Both the position numbers and the translations under genes were made by a program. Positions 42,134 through 53,952 of a DNA stretch of 64,000 bases are shown here, piece after piece. The stretch comes from Sinohyriopsis cumingii. Its lineage: Eukaryota > Mollusca > Bivalvia > Unionida > Unionidae. The notes below the pieces were generated by a model. The model saw only the letters and a program-made list of their open reading frames with translations, was not told where the DNA came from and did no database searches. The DNA is taken from contig CM068827.1 in NCBI GenBank assembly GCA_028554795.2, positions 71,149,809-71,213,808 on the forward strand, given 5' to 3'. Each line of letters starts with the position of its first letter. Position 1 is the stretch's first letter.

Positions 42134-43960
42134 TGACATATACAGTTTTCTTAAATAATTCACGTCTGCGGCTAATTCGGGAATTAACATACCAGAACCA
42201 TGATGTGTTTTTAACGTCAAGAAAAATTAAATAGCTTGAATGCGTCATATCAATTCGCTAAATAGGCCTAAAATGATATACAATTTTTCAAATACTATCC
42301 AAAGCAATTCGAAGTAACCGGGTTTGGGATTGAGTTGGAATGTTCACGAAGAAAACTTGGCGAAGAATATAATGAAACGTCAGACAAGACATTGTATGAT
42401 ATTGTACAAGAAAACGTTATATCGTTGACTTAAACTGAAACGCGGGTGCTGGTGAGTTCAACCACTGACGACCTTGAAGATGGTGAAACAATCCAGTAAA
42501 GGCAGTGAAATATTCAACGAAGTCAGTGAAGATGACAAAGAGAGTGAAGATAGCTAGATCTTTAAGTTAATTAGAAGATGCCTTCGGTGCATAATATGTA
42601 AAATTACTGGATGAAATTTACACGTAGTATGATGCATTCACTAACAGTGAAAAAGAATATCAATCATCGACAATGCAGGAGAAGTGTAGGGATGATTATT
42701 GTTTTATTTCTGTTAGTGGATACTTAAGTATGAAGACACATGTACTATAGAGTCAATATACAATCACTTCAGCACATTCACAATCATTGGTCGCAAATGG
42801 ACAATGGATGACCTTTTACGAGTTAGTGTGATACGTAGTAGTAGAAAGCATGCTGCGATGTGACCATGTGGCGGCTTGAAGAAAATTTTATCCGAGCTAG
42901 AAAAGTTATTTGAAACTATATCCGCTGTCTTTACAGCCAGGCGACGAATCTCGCTTATGAGACAGTACCCTGAATTTTAAAATTACAATCATGGGTGAAA
43001 CATATTTTACGGTTAATGGTCTTGGAATCAAATATTATCTACTGCACTATGCTCTGAAACATAAAGTACCGCCTAAAATAAAACAAAACACAACAAAATA
43101 CACAGGATAGTGTAAAGTAGCTCAAATCAGTAATTGAGAGGTAAAATGAATATGAGGAAGAGAATTGTAAAATCCTAGTAAGGAATAAAAGTTTCGTGTC
43201 TATGTAGAAAATTCAATGGCATTGCAATGCATTCGATGTAAAGTTGTATGGCATGGAAAACGGGAGTTTTGAAACAGAACACGTCATTACGAATACTATA
43301 AATCCCATTTGCTAGTGTTACCGTGTTGGCCCGGCTGCTAGACCATGTTTTCCATTATAGTAATGTATTCTAACTGTGAAACTACGTAGATATGCTTGCA
43401 CTATTAGGAATCGCAGATGAGCCCGGTTGGCTGTAAGACAACTTCCGTGCGATGAACTACTGCTAGATGCAACGGCAGCGCCAACTGTAAATCAACTCAA
43501 TGAACTTGAATAAAATTACCGCAACATATAGAATAGACAGGGATACTTGCGTTATTAAAACGTCCTCTAAGGGAGCCACGTCCGATTGTGAGATAACTTC
43601 ATCTAACAGCTACAGAGTTGACTTATTAACTGTCCTCCACTGGCCGAGTGGAATCTGATGAGGAAAACAGTCGGTGTATCACACGTACTTTGTTTTCAAA
43701 GCTGTTGTGTATGGTTCTCAAATAATAAAAGTTCCAAAACTCAAGTCACATAAACGCTGTTGTGATCTTCAAGATTACTGGACTGGCAGGCTAAGCGTAT
43801 ACAAGACAATAAGAAACGCCGTGAAGCTTCTCTCGAACATGCATCCAGGATTCATGTCAACATCACAGCAAGAGGATGAAACTGCAATACCATCCACATG
43901 GACGTTATTCTCAATTTGGAATTTGCAAAGTCTGGTTATTTAACCAAAGGAGGCTCTGCA
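42134..43960. other. Non-coding stretch left of Polinton 2
   Basis: No recognisable gene. It may contain further decayed Polinton 2 sequence. An 89-codon frame near 43674-43943 has no family features that I can identify. Confidence 0.35.
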
Positions 43961-43969
43961 CCATCTCCA

Positions 43970-45755
43970 GCCTCACAGCCTTGGTTTCACTGTGGTGCCT
44001 GCGTAATCTTAAACTAAAGAGACATAGATAAGGAAAGTTTTGCAAAGATCCTCGAGAAGTTTGAAAAAATACTCCATAGCGGTTCAGGATGGATACTTCA
44101 AAGAAGTTTGGAAGTTCGGCTTCATATATTCCATATAAGCCTTTCAGAGGGTAGAGTTATATTACAACATCAGCGTGTATTATACCGGGGGCAGTAATGC
44201 ATGTAAAAAACGAAGATAAACCGATATTCTGAATGGGCAGTCTTATCCTTGATGCATCCAGAGTATGATCATATAGACCAAATACAGTTAAAACCAGGAT
44301 GAACTCCTGTTTGGTAACATCTATTTCTCGTTCAGGTCACCGACAATTTTGAGTTTTAATCTGTTTACGTTGCACCAAGACCTTCATCCGATTCCACTAT
44401 ACGCAGGTTGAACGGAATTACGCCTTAGTACTGATCTGTTATTGTTGAACAAGATGGACCACCCAGTAGGAAGGAATCATTGGATGTGGGTAAAGATCTT
44501 TTCTTGAATAGTGTACCGACATAACAAGTACAAGGGAAAAAAAGGTTTCTACGTTGGCGCTATCATACATATATTTTGCACCCAACAACTGCTTGACGAG
44601 TATGACTTTACTGAAGAGGAGTTAGCGAGAAACCAAAGAGTACAGCCATTCCAGTGTTTGGCAAGAATGTTATGAGATTCACGATGGTGCAAGGGAAGAT
44701 GAAAGTTCCATAGTAATTTACACTTACTTTGAATGTTTAAATGTTCCCGTGGAAAGCTCAACTTTTCCAAAAAAGTTCCAATGAGAATGAAGGCTCAGCG
44801 GTTCAGTCAAATTCACGCAGGTTGCTGAACACGTCCCATGCGCGTTTTGCTACACTGTTGTCAGAGGTGACGGAGAAACTGAGCCCACAATGTTGTACAG
44901 TGCAAAGACTCAGTCAAGGTGTTTATTACTTGCTCGAGGTTACAGCGAAATGGATTTGACGGACAACAGTTCCCCTTACCGCAGAAATAATAATGATCCG
45001 TGATAACATTTGCAAGTTTTTCGCAGCGATTCATTGCTGCTTATGTGATGATCCCTTTGGGACCGATGATAATGTACTTGATCACTGCAACGTCACTGGT
45101 GCGTACAGAGGAGCCACACACAGAACATCCAGCCTATAGTAGCAAATGTTTCTCAACAAAATAAAAGGTCCGGTTTTGCTTGGTCACAAGTGCGGGTATA
45201 ATGGTCACTTAATTATGGAAGCAGCTAAAACGGCATCGAATGCAAGAAAAGGTGTCTTTGTGACAAAAACATGGAAGAACAATGGCATTTCGGCTAGGCT
45301 AGTTGCAGTTTATTGATTCGCTGAAGTTTTTCAATTCCAGCCTGTATAATGGTTTTGCGATTACACTCCATTGCGGTACTGCTTTCCCTGATGAATTTGA
45401 ATAATTCGGTTTGCTCACCTGCAAAGGAATGCACCCATTACAGAAAATGGGTGACACGGAAAAGTTTTCTGGAAGTTTAATTATATCAAATGAGTCAAAC
45501 TATTCATCACTGTCACGAGAAGGTATTTCAGCCGACGACTACGCGCACACGTGCAATGTCTGGTGCCAGTTTGGTTGTAAAAATCTCTCTGACTACCATA
45601 GCCTGCATCTCCATACCGACGTCTTGCTGCTCGCTAATGTCTTTGAGTCTTTACGTGTTACAGACATGCACGTTTGCAAGCTAAACATCGAACATTGCTT
45701 TTTATCACTGGGAATGGCTCGAGACGCACATTTATCGAAATCAAAATCGTGTTGA
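43970..45755 (+). pseudogene. Polinton 2 DNA polymerase B remnant
   Basis: Scattered matches to the conventional Polinton polymerase include GSGW near 44085, a DHCNVTGAYRGATH segment near 45075 (the DHCH-TG-RG motif of this family), and DYAHTCNVW and LHTDVLLLANVFE near 45540-45640. It is fossil and heavily broken. It is not related in detail to the polymerase of Polinton 1. Confidence 0.75.
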
Positions 45756-45759
45756 AACT

Positions 45760-46330
45760 CTTTTCTGACATCGATCAACCTTTGTTCTCTGCGTTCTGAG
45801 AGCGTTATTTACGAATCATCAACGATTCATGAGTGTACTGGTGCCCAAAAATTCATTTCGCAAATATACATATAATTCCATAGTGACCTGATAATGATGT
45901 GTTGTAACTGGTCTACGATAAACCAGCACATGATGTTTCGTCAACAACGCATCAATTGCACTGAGAAATTCTTTGCGTGCATCCAACTGCAGAAGCCGCG
46001 GCCAGAGTAGTGTTCAACTTGTGTAGATATGTCTGCAATATTTGTTGAACCTATGGATATTAACATTTTGGCTTCATTATATCTGCTGAAAACATCGAAG
46101 ATGGTTAGTGAGCAGTTGTTTACGTGTCTGCGTCCACGGTGTCAACATGTCACATTGTTGAGCTTCGTTGTCGGTCCTCACGTCAAACCATATATGGGAA
46201 ACATTGCTTGACGCGGGCTTGTTTCGTCAGCCACACTCTGGCGACGCCGTGAGAACATTTTCCGTACTCGCTAACTTTTCAACTGCATATACACCCTTCC
46301 AATAACAGCCGGATATCCAGTATACGGTGG
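45760..46330 (-). pseudogene. Polinton 2 integrase remnant
   Basis: The minus strand has short matches to Polinton integrases, such as DVFSRYNEAKML (compare DVASRYKQAEPL in Polinton 1), in the expected place between polymerase and PLA2-like remnants. Heavily broken. Confidence 0.5.
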
Positions 46331-46379
46331 CCAGTTTTTGATCCATGTTTATTACATCAATCTGATTTTGCCTCTAAGT

Positions 46380-46790
46380 GAAATCTTGGCCTTCATACCT
46401 GCTTTGACAATGTATCTGGTGATGGTTTTCTCAATGGCTGGTCCCGCTACTGCATTCAAGTGATGGATGAGATCTACATCAGCGCTTTTACGCGTCGTAT
46501 ATCACTTAATGTTTTATATGCGAAATCATGTCTGTAACTGCAGCATCAATGCAGTTTACATGTTCCTCTCCAGGGTATAGAGATTATAATGCAGTCTGAT
46601 GCCCAGCCATGTTCCAGACCCGCTGTAAGTACATCCCGAATAAGTTTTCACCAGGATATTTATTCCACGGTAACCCCTGTAGCTTTGTTAGCACATTAGC
46701 TATATCACCGCCATCAATGTTTTAGTATCTTTTGCTCCACATAGGACAAAAGTTCTAAAGATTGCGGATCTGCTCTTTCTTGTTACATCC
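46380..46790 (-). pseudogene. Polinton 2 PLA2-like gene remnant
   Basis: Minus-strand pieces resemble the distal part of the PLA2-like gene, with a helical stretch similar to that after the HD motif in Polinton 1. It lies beside the divergent ATPase remnant, as in Polinton 1. Heavily broken. Confidence 0.45.
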
Positions 46791-46859
46791 TAAGTTTGAT
46801 TTCCGGTACCTGTTTCCATGCGTCATCGAACATATTATGAAGTCACGATGATAAGTTAT

Positions 46860-47500
46860 ACATCAACTGACGCTTAACATAGCATCTCGAAAGAGGGATG
46901 ATCTGGAAAGCTCCTCTTTCACCGTCATAAACTTCTCTGTGTTGGGAAAGCCCCTACCACCCAAGCATGGCAATATATTTATAAGCTCAATTTGAATGTC
47001 AATTATTGGCCCTGTTGGATTTGGGAAAACCCAGTTGTTGCTGAATTTGATCATGCAATGGTTAAAGTGGAATTGGTAATACCGCGTTATCATGTACTCA
47101 TGGGTTTCACAGACATACTTTTACCGTCGAAGACATCTTCGTCCTCCACTATTAAGTTTTTTCCCAAGATCGACTGAAATCGTTGAGTACATGATAATAC
47201 GGCCCCTGATACTGACGAGTTTGACCCGAATCATGATAATCTTGTCTTATACAGTGATTAGATGCCGGCACAAGAACACAGATGTGATTTATGTCACACA
47301 AAGAGATGCATACGTGCCTAAAGTGATCCGGGCAAGCGCAGCATATTGATGATATTTCGTGGTGTTGGCTCGCATGTCCTTGCAAGCATTCCTTGGACAT
47401 GGTGTACCGTCCACAAAATAAATGATGCATTTTTGGCGTTATGTAGGTGTTGATGGCAAAGTGCGGACATCCCGGCTGTCATTTCTTTAACTCACCAATT
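46860..47500 (+). pseudogene. Polinton 2 packaging ATPase remnant
   Basis: FTVINFSVLGKPLPPKHG, the Walker A SIIGPVGFGKT and, further on, RHKNTDVIYVTQR are clear. The last is nearly identical to RHKNTDVIYVTQR of Polinton 1. Heavily broken. Confidence 0.8.
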
Positions 47501-49187
47501 AATGGACAGGAAATATTCAACAGTTTTCGTGGCATATACCTATTCAAGAAGGTGTCAGAGACCAATACAAGTGTTAGTGGTGGATCAAACTAATGATAAG
47601 GTGTAATGGCCATACTTTAGCGTTGAGTAGAGATATTTCCTGACTGTCACGTATTGCTCATATCAAATCAAATCCTGAAATTAAACCAAATCAAAATTCG
47701 TAAAAAGTCTTAAACAAAATGGACATTTATAACCGTCAGTTGAAATATAATACTGATTCTCAAGTTTTTTTGTTTCACACTGGAATAACTATTCGTTGGA
47801 CACATATCAAACCAATGGATATATACTGATTCAATTTTATAGCTAATAGGACGATCCATCCGTTGTTTATCTGCATTCAGAACACTCTCAGTGGCACAAC
47901 CAAAACATTTATCATTGTTACGTGTAATGTTATTACTTTCCATTTATCTTTTTCCCCATTTAGTCAGTTCGATACTTTGAGCTTTTTGGCAAGATAATTT
48001 CTAAGTACAAAATTAAAAATATTTGCCATCCGTAGACTTTCATGTTTCTTCTAAACCGAGTCATGTACTGTGTTATCAACAATTATCTTTGGACATATTC
48101 TCTGATTCGCCTAATCGTTAGCAGTAGTATAAACCTGAACGATCTAGCATTATACCTTATAAAGCATTTCTTTCTCGTGTCTCTAATATGGATGTTCTTT
48201 TATTCTCCGTCTGATAAATATAGGTTTGTACAACATAACCTTCAACACAATATGCTGTCAACTTTGTGACGTTTCTGGCTCTGCTTGTCATAAATTGTAT
48301 TTTCGTTCCTCTCATTTGTCTCTAAATCATGTACGCATCGGTATCACTTTAGTGTGCAAATGTCTTCTGACGTATCTGATAGCCGTACCTTAGTCATTCA
48401 AGATTCGTTGATGAACTTTCTGTATTTTGATCGTTGGATTTGAATAAATTCCGCAACCATTTTCATGTCATTGATACGGATCATATTTGTTTTCAAACCA
48501 TGTCAGACTCCTGACGTTAATGATTTACATTGCCTGACTTTGTCATTCTATATCTAATATTAACTTAACACCTATACAAATATATTCGTTTCAACGTTCT
48601 CCTCGTACGTTTCAAAAATATTTTCTTAACGTCCTACATTTGGTGCAATAATCCTTGCCTGTTTCTATTATTTACACCTCCCGCGTTTGACTTTCGCTTT
48701 CAAATATCATTACCCATGAATAATAGCAACTAGGGATGTCTCTTTTCTGTTAATCTACGTCGTCCACAGTTTGTTTTTATATACACACAACGGTATTGTC
48801 ATTCCGATATATACTACGCGAATTAAGGTCGAAGTCTCAACTGAGTTAGCTACACTTGTACTTGAAGCTAGCTTATGACGTAAAATGTCTTGAAATGTCT
48901 AAACATAAAACTTATTGCTTGAATATGTCGACATACATCAGCATATAATTTTTGGAAGCATATCTACAAGAATATTTACACCGGCAATTAGTTTCATAAA
49001 GTTATTTTTATTACAGCGCCTGATTATAAAAAAGACATTAATTCCAAACGCCTTTGAAGACAGCATAGTCATGCCGAACTGTCTCTCCTTTAAGATTATT
49101 ACAGAATTAGCCTTTATATAATGCTTGAATTCTTACTTGTCAAAATTTACTGTATAAGAATAATATATTATACATTAATCATAGTAC

Positions 49188-49268
<81 letters not shown>

Positions 49269-52200
49269 GTTTCTAATGTAATCTATGTGGAGAAGGTAAT
49301 ACTGAATATGACGACTTGTATAAGTGAATTTTGATTTATCTGGGTCATCATCACACACGCTTCAATCAACACTACATACTTACGTAGGTGACTGATGAAT
49401 AAAAATTGGAAATAATTTGTTGAAACAAATTATCACAGAAAATAATTTTGTAAAGGATAAATGATTTCGATTTTCTTGCACAAAACCTTTTCTAAAGCGA
49501 ATGATGTTTATTTTGAGGAATATAGGCAAGCAATACAAGGCTATGGCAAATAAAATGCAAATACGCTAAAGTTTCATTGGAACGATAGTCAGACTTGCAC
49601 TCTTTAAAACAAAGCTAAGTGAATTTATAGAACTCAAAACATTTTGATATTTAGCATATTGCTATGTATATTTAATTTAAATTGTTTGTTAGTTATTTTT
49701 TTATATCTTTTTATATTTTAGTACATGCTATTGTAACCTAACATTGTATGTTGGACTTAACCTTTTCCAAAATTGAGTTCATTTCTGCTTGACGTAAATT
49801 TACTTTTTTTTAAATTCATTGTAAACAACTAATACATAGCTAAATTATTTTCTATATGTATGAGTTTAAAATTAGTATTATTTTTAATGGAAGAAGTAAA
49901 TATGTTTATTTGGGTCAAAGTTTTGGAATTTCCTAAGTGAATCATACATTATCCAGGTTCGTGCTTTGAAAACACCCGGATTTTCAAATTGTTTTTTTTT
50001 CCATTTGGAAATGTTTTTGTTTAGTAAATGGTAATTATGATCTGATTTCAAGCAGAGAACTAATCTTGCAACTGTGAGGACATGGTAATGTGTGCTTTAC
50101 GTTTTAACAGAATAAAGTTGTATTTTGGGTCAAGTATTTTTTTTCGGGCGGGAATCTTTTATTACAAATTATCGAAATTATTTTTCTCTGGAAATACAAA
50201 AGTGCTCTGATAAAATTGTTGGTTAAGTACATTGACAGAAATTTATAGTATATGCAGACCTGGAATTATATCTATGTGATTTAGCAAAAGACGGTTGGCA
50301 CATCAACACACTAGGAACTATAACATACATGTCATCGCCTTCAGTTTTTGGATTTATTCTGGACCTTTACTGAATTTTATTCAGGAGTTTAAATTACAAG
50401 GATTTGTGTTTGCAATTCTTGGATTATTTTGGGACAAAATTCGCAATACCTTAAGTCGTTTTTTCTCATTTTCACTTTGTATTCTAGGAAAATAAATATA
50501 TTTGTTAAATTTTACAAAGCTTGTTGTTTTAACTCTTATCTGTTACTTAATTTAAGAGCATAGACTCGTAACTATTAAACAAATTCTCATGTACCTATGG
50601 TGAGTAAGGTATCTACAATATGAATATTATTCGTTAGAAAATTGTAAACGGTATTGGCCCACGACTTGTTATCTGATAAGGATGTATCCCAAATAATCAA
50701 CGATGCTATTTTTCGATTGACACATTATTTTGAGTGGGATTTTTTCAACGCATCTTTTAAACGAGAATTCCCTCTGGATGCTAAACTAGATTATCTCATT
50801 ATTGATAAATTGAAATTGACCTTATTTATCGATTTTTATGAATCTGCATTATATATTGTGACACATCTGCTTTTAGATTGGAGGAAAATTGTGCACGTTC
50901 CACCTTAAATAGAATTCTTTTTTGGTAAGTTAATATCAACGAGTTGCTTTTTCCTGTATGTGTTCTCACTCCATATAAATCATATTCTAGGAGATTCTGT
51001 AGAGTTGGATACTCTTTGTGAATCTATGGTTTGATGCAATTGAAGTTAGTGTGTTTAAACGCGAGTCTTCTTTTAGAAAGCTTGCTGCGCTATTTATTTA
51101 TATTATAGAAAACATAGCCATCTAGATATTCAATTCTGTTTTTTTTTTAAAATAGACATTGTATATTTTGATTAATATAAATTTACGTCATTATCCTAAA
51201 GAGGACATAATACCTGCAGTCAGTTGTCAGATACATAACTTTGCTAAGATTAAATCTTCCACGAAACAAAGAACGATGAAACCAGACACATCCATACTCT
51301 GAGGACTGCCATAGCTCCATGCCAAACAGTACCCACAAACGTAGCCCGATACCCGATATTAGATATCACTCTGAACTGCCTCTTGAGTGGAATATTTTCG
51401 TTTTACAGTTTGATTTGTGCCAGCACATATGTTTTTAATTCTCTTTTCAATGCCTTTGATGAAACACATTAACAGAAGCATTACGAAGATGACATAGATG
51501 ACAATATGAAAAGCACAGGATAAACATCCATCCTAATCTCAGAATTAATGTGTCTTGCATCCTCCTTGAAGTTAATGTTCGTGCAAATCAAAGGCAGAAT
51601 ATAATTGTTTGATTTTATTCATTGAATTTTATAATACTTATATTACCCAGTCCGAGTCCACCATTTAAGATACAATTGGAGCCACAATTGTGCTTCGTTT
51701 ACTGTACTGTACAGTTCGTTAACTGTTGTCAATGTTTTCTAGAAGCTAGAGCAAATAAAAGCCAGAACACAAGAATAATCTAGAATGAAGTAACACTTCA
51801 TCTTCTAGCACTTATAAGTGGCTATATTTGATGACAGAACACAATACCACAGTTTATTCTTCAATCATTCAAAGAAGGATACATTGTTTCGTGAGTAAAA
51901 TGGTTTCATATATATCATCACTTCATAGAAGATGATATTCGGAGATTATTCGACTTTATAGGACATAATTGACAAATAAATAAACTAAATATTTTTCGTT
52001 TTTGAAAGTCAAACATTTGTCGAGCTGAATGTATATTTGTACATCTGGTTGAACAGAAACCGAAATGATTTCGAATTACGATGCATTTTTGGCTCTTTGT
52101 CCTGCTGAAGTTTTCTGTCCGGTACTTGCGCATGTTCGTTTCGAACTTTGTCGCTACTGAACAGTGAAATAGGTGATAGTACTGACTGATTTTCTTACCC

Positions 52201-52608
52201 TAAAACTACATTTATTTTGCTAGTAATTTTTAACTTATGTACATTATCAATATGTGTCCTTTTGAGCAATTTTTAAAACTGAATTACATATACATAGTTC
52301 TAAAGGTATTGAAAGATGCATGCTTTTGTTTTGTTTTTAAAATGTTTAATGAATTCAATAAAGTATGTCTACTGAAATTATAGAATCATTTATGACCTTT
52401 CTTGCTATTTAAAAAAATCTTTAACGTTGTTGCTAAACTGGTGCAGTCCTTTCTACTATTTAATTATCGACCAAAGGTAAGACGTTATTTGAGTTAGATT
52501 GCAGAAAAGATAACCCGGTTTATATAACAAGAAACGTTAGACAGAGTACGTTTATATGAAACGAAATCGAACCATCAAACTGTAACTATAAATGATTTGA
52601 GATCAACT
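47501..52608. other. Long non-coding stretch
   Basis: About 5 kb of AT-rich sequence with one long (AT)n tract. Frames of 60-84 codons (for example 50654-50908, plus strand) show no family features and are at the length expected by chance. No RNA gene seen. Confidence 0.4.
49192..49263. repeat. (AT)n tract
   Basis: About 36 uninterrupted TA units. Confidence 0.95.
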
Positions 52609-52611
52609 TTA

Positions 52612-52830
52612 CCTATTGCTGTCATCATAAGATATAGTCGTGTACTCAACTGAAGTGGAAGCATACTGCACAGACGTGTTATGAAAGACGCTACACTTTA
52701 ACTGATTGTCGAGGCCATAATACAATGTTATATGACTGCATTCGCAAAGCCAGAATTCGACTTGACGAAACCTTTTTGGACGCTTGCACCATACACATTT
52801 TGTTTTTACTTTTAGTTGATTGTTATTACA
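52612..52830 (-). pseudogene. Possible piggyBac-type zinc-ribbon relic
   Basis: The minus strand reads KCVWCKRPKRFRQVEFWLCE, then CSH, YYGLDNQLKC and HNT. The pattern CxxC, a basic run, (F/Y)WxCxxC, then a YGL/C/H end resembles the C-terminal zinc ribbon of PGBD/piggyBac-like transposases. The transposase body was not recognised upstream on this strand. This may be a transposon relic or an unrelated small zinc protein. Confidence 0.35.
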
Positions 52831-52833
52831 CAT

Positions 52834-53740
52834 TCAAGTGCTAAAAGAGTCTCCATTATGTCTAGATAAATTATAAATGAGTCGGTCAACTGTAAGTCAA
52901 GGGATACTGTACCGTTCATGGGAACTAGGTCTCATCTGGCTGCGCCTGGATAGCATTGTGTCAAAGATTCCACACCCACTGATTATCATAATTATACCAA
53001 ATTACAGTTTGTTTTGTAAAACATCTATAGATGCATCAAAGGGTACATGCAGCAATAAAGGAAACTCTGAAGGTGTGATATTTGGTTAAATGGTTATGTT
53101 CTCTTACGTTTGAACAAACGTTTAAATCTTGAACGATATGCATGGTGGACAACATTTTATTGAATACAATCTACCAAATCTATTATATATCTCGGTTTAT
53201 CATATATGCTTAAATTTCGTCAGAGTTAAAGTTTTGAGAATATCAGATTCGGAATTTTTTTATATTATTAAGTTTCTTCACTGGCATTGTTCTAAATATT
53301 CGATTTCATTAACACAAATATATATCTGCGTTATTTGGAAGTAGCTTGCAAAAGTGATGAAAATTAAATAGCAAGATAATTTTCCCATATGAAATATGTC
53401 TGTTGGTTTCTCCATTACTGGAGTGACGCTTATACAGACAATAATTTAAAAATATTTCTAGCTGAATATGCTATTACATTTATTGTTTTGCATCGTTGTA
53501 TCATACTTAACTATGAGTTCCCATCGCTATCCCATCACCGTTTAATACGACACGCAAAAAAGAGCTAAATGCCTTACATTAGAAATACAGTTGTCTGGCA
53601 TGTCCTCGATTTAACTGACACAATTATATAAACTCCGTCAATTTCAAAGTTTAACCATTTCTACTAAGCAAAACTATCTTCCAATTTTCTACTCATTCCA
53701 TGCAAATGCATCATTCAGCAAAAACCTGAATGGCTTGGTT
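52834..53740. other. Non-coding stretch
   Basis: No supported gene or repeat. Confidence 0.35.
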
Positions 53741-53784
53741 AGTAATCAAAGTGGTGTCAAATTAAAGAAAATGAAAATTATTTG

Positions 53785-53952
53785 GACATCATGTGATGGA
53801 ACAGTTCCTTGAGGGTCTAAAAAATATTTGATGTGAATTTCCATGTATTCAAATACGCCAGATTCTTGTAATTTTAAAACCTTTTGGTATGACGAATTCC
53901 CCCTTTCTGCTGAGAATATTTCTTCAAACGTTTTAGGAAGAAAATCTGCCAT
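53785..53952 (-). CDS. Candidate first coding exon (weak)
   Basis: The minus strand opens with ATG and reads MADFLPKTFEEIFSAERGNS, then SYQKVLKLQESGVFEYMEIH, a sequence with protein-like composition, and later meets a possible donor (CATGAT|GTCCAA). It lies upstream, in minus sense, of the ankyrin exons and so could be the first coding exon of that gene. No family is recognised and chance cannot be excluded. Confidence 0.25.

Larger units (their letters stand above)
43970..47500. mobile_element. Polinton 2 remnant, old, reversed
   Basis: Remnants of four Polinton genes occur in the same order and relative orientation as in Polinton 1 but mirrored: polymerase (+), integrase (-), PLA2-like (-), ATPase (+). 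It is heavily decayed, with dozens of breaks. No terminal repeats and no capsid genes were found. It belongs to a different lineage from Polinton 1, judging by its conventional polymerase. The ends given are those of the recognisable parts. Confidence 0.8.

Noticed and set aside
48000-52000. A hidden gene or CRISPR-like array in the long empty interval
   Set aside because: No regularly spaced repeats, no RNA gene and no frame with recognisable protein features were seen.
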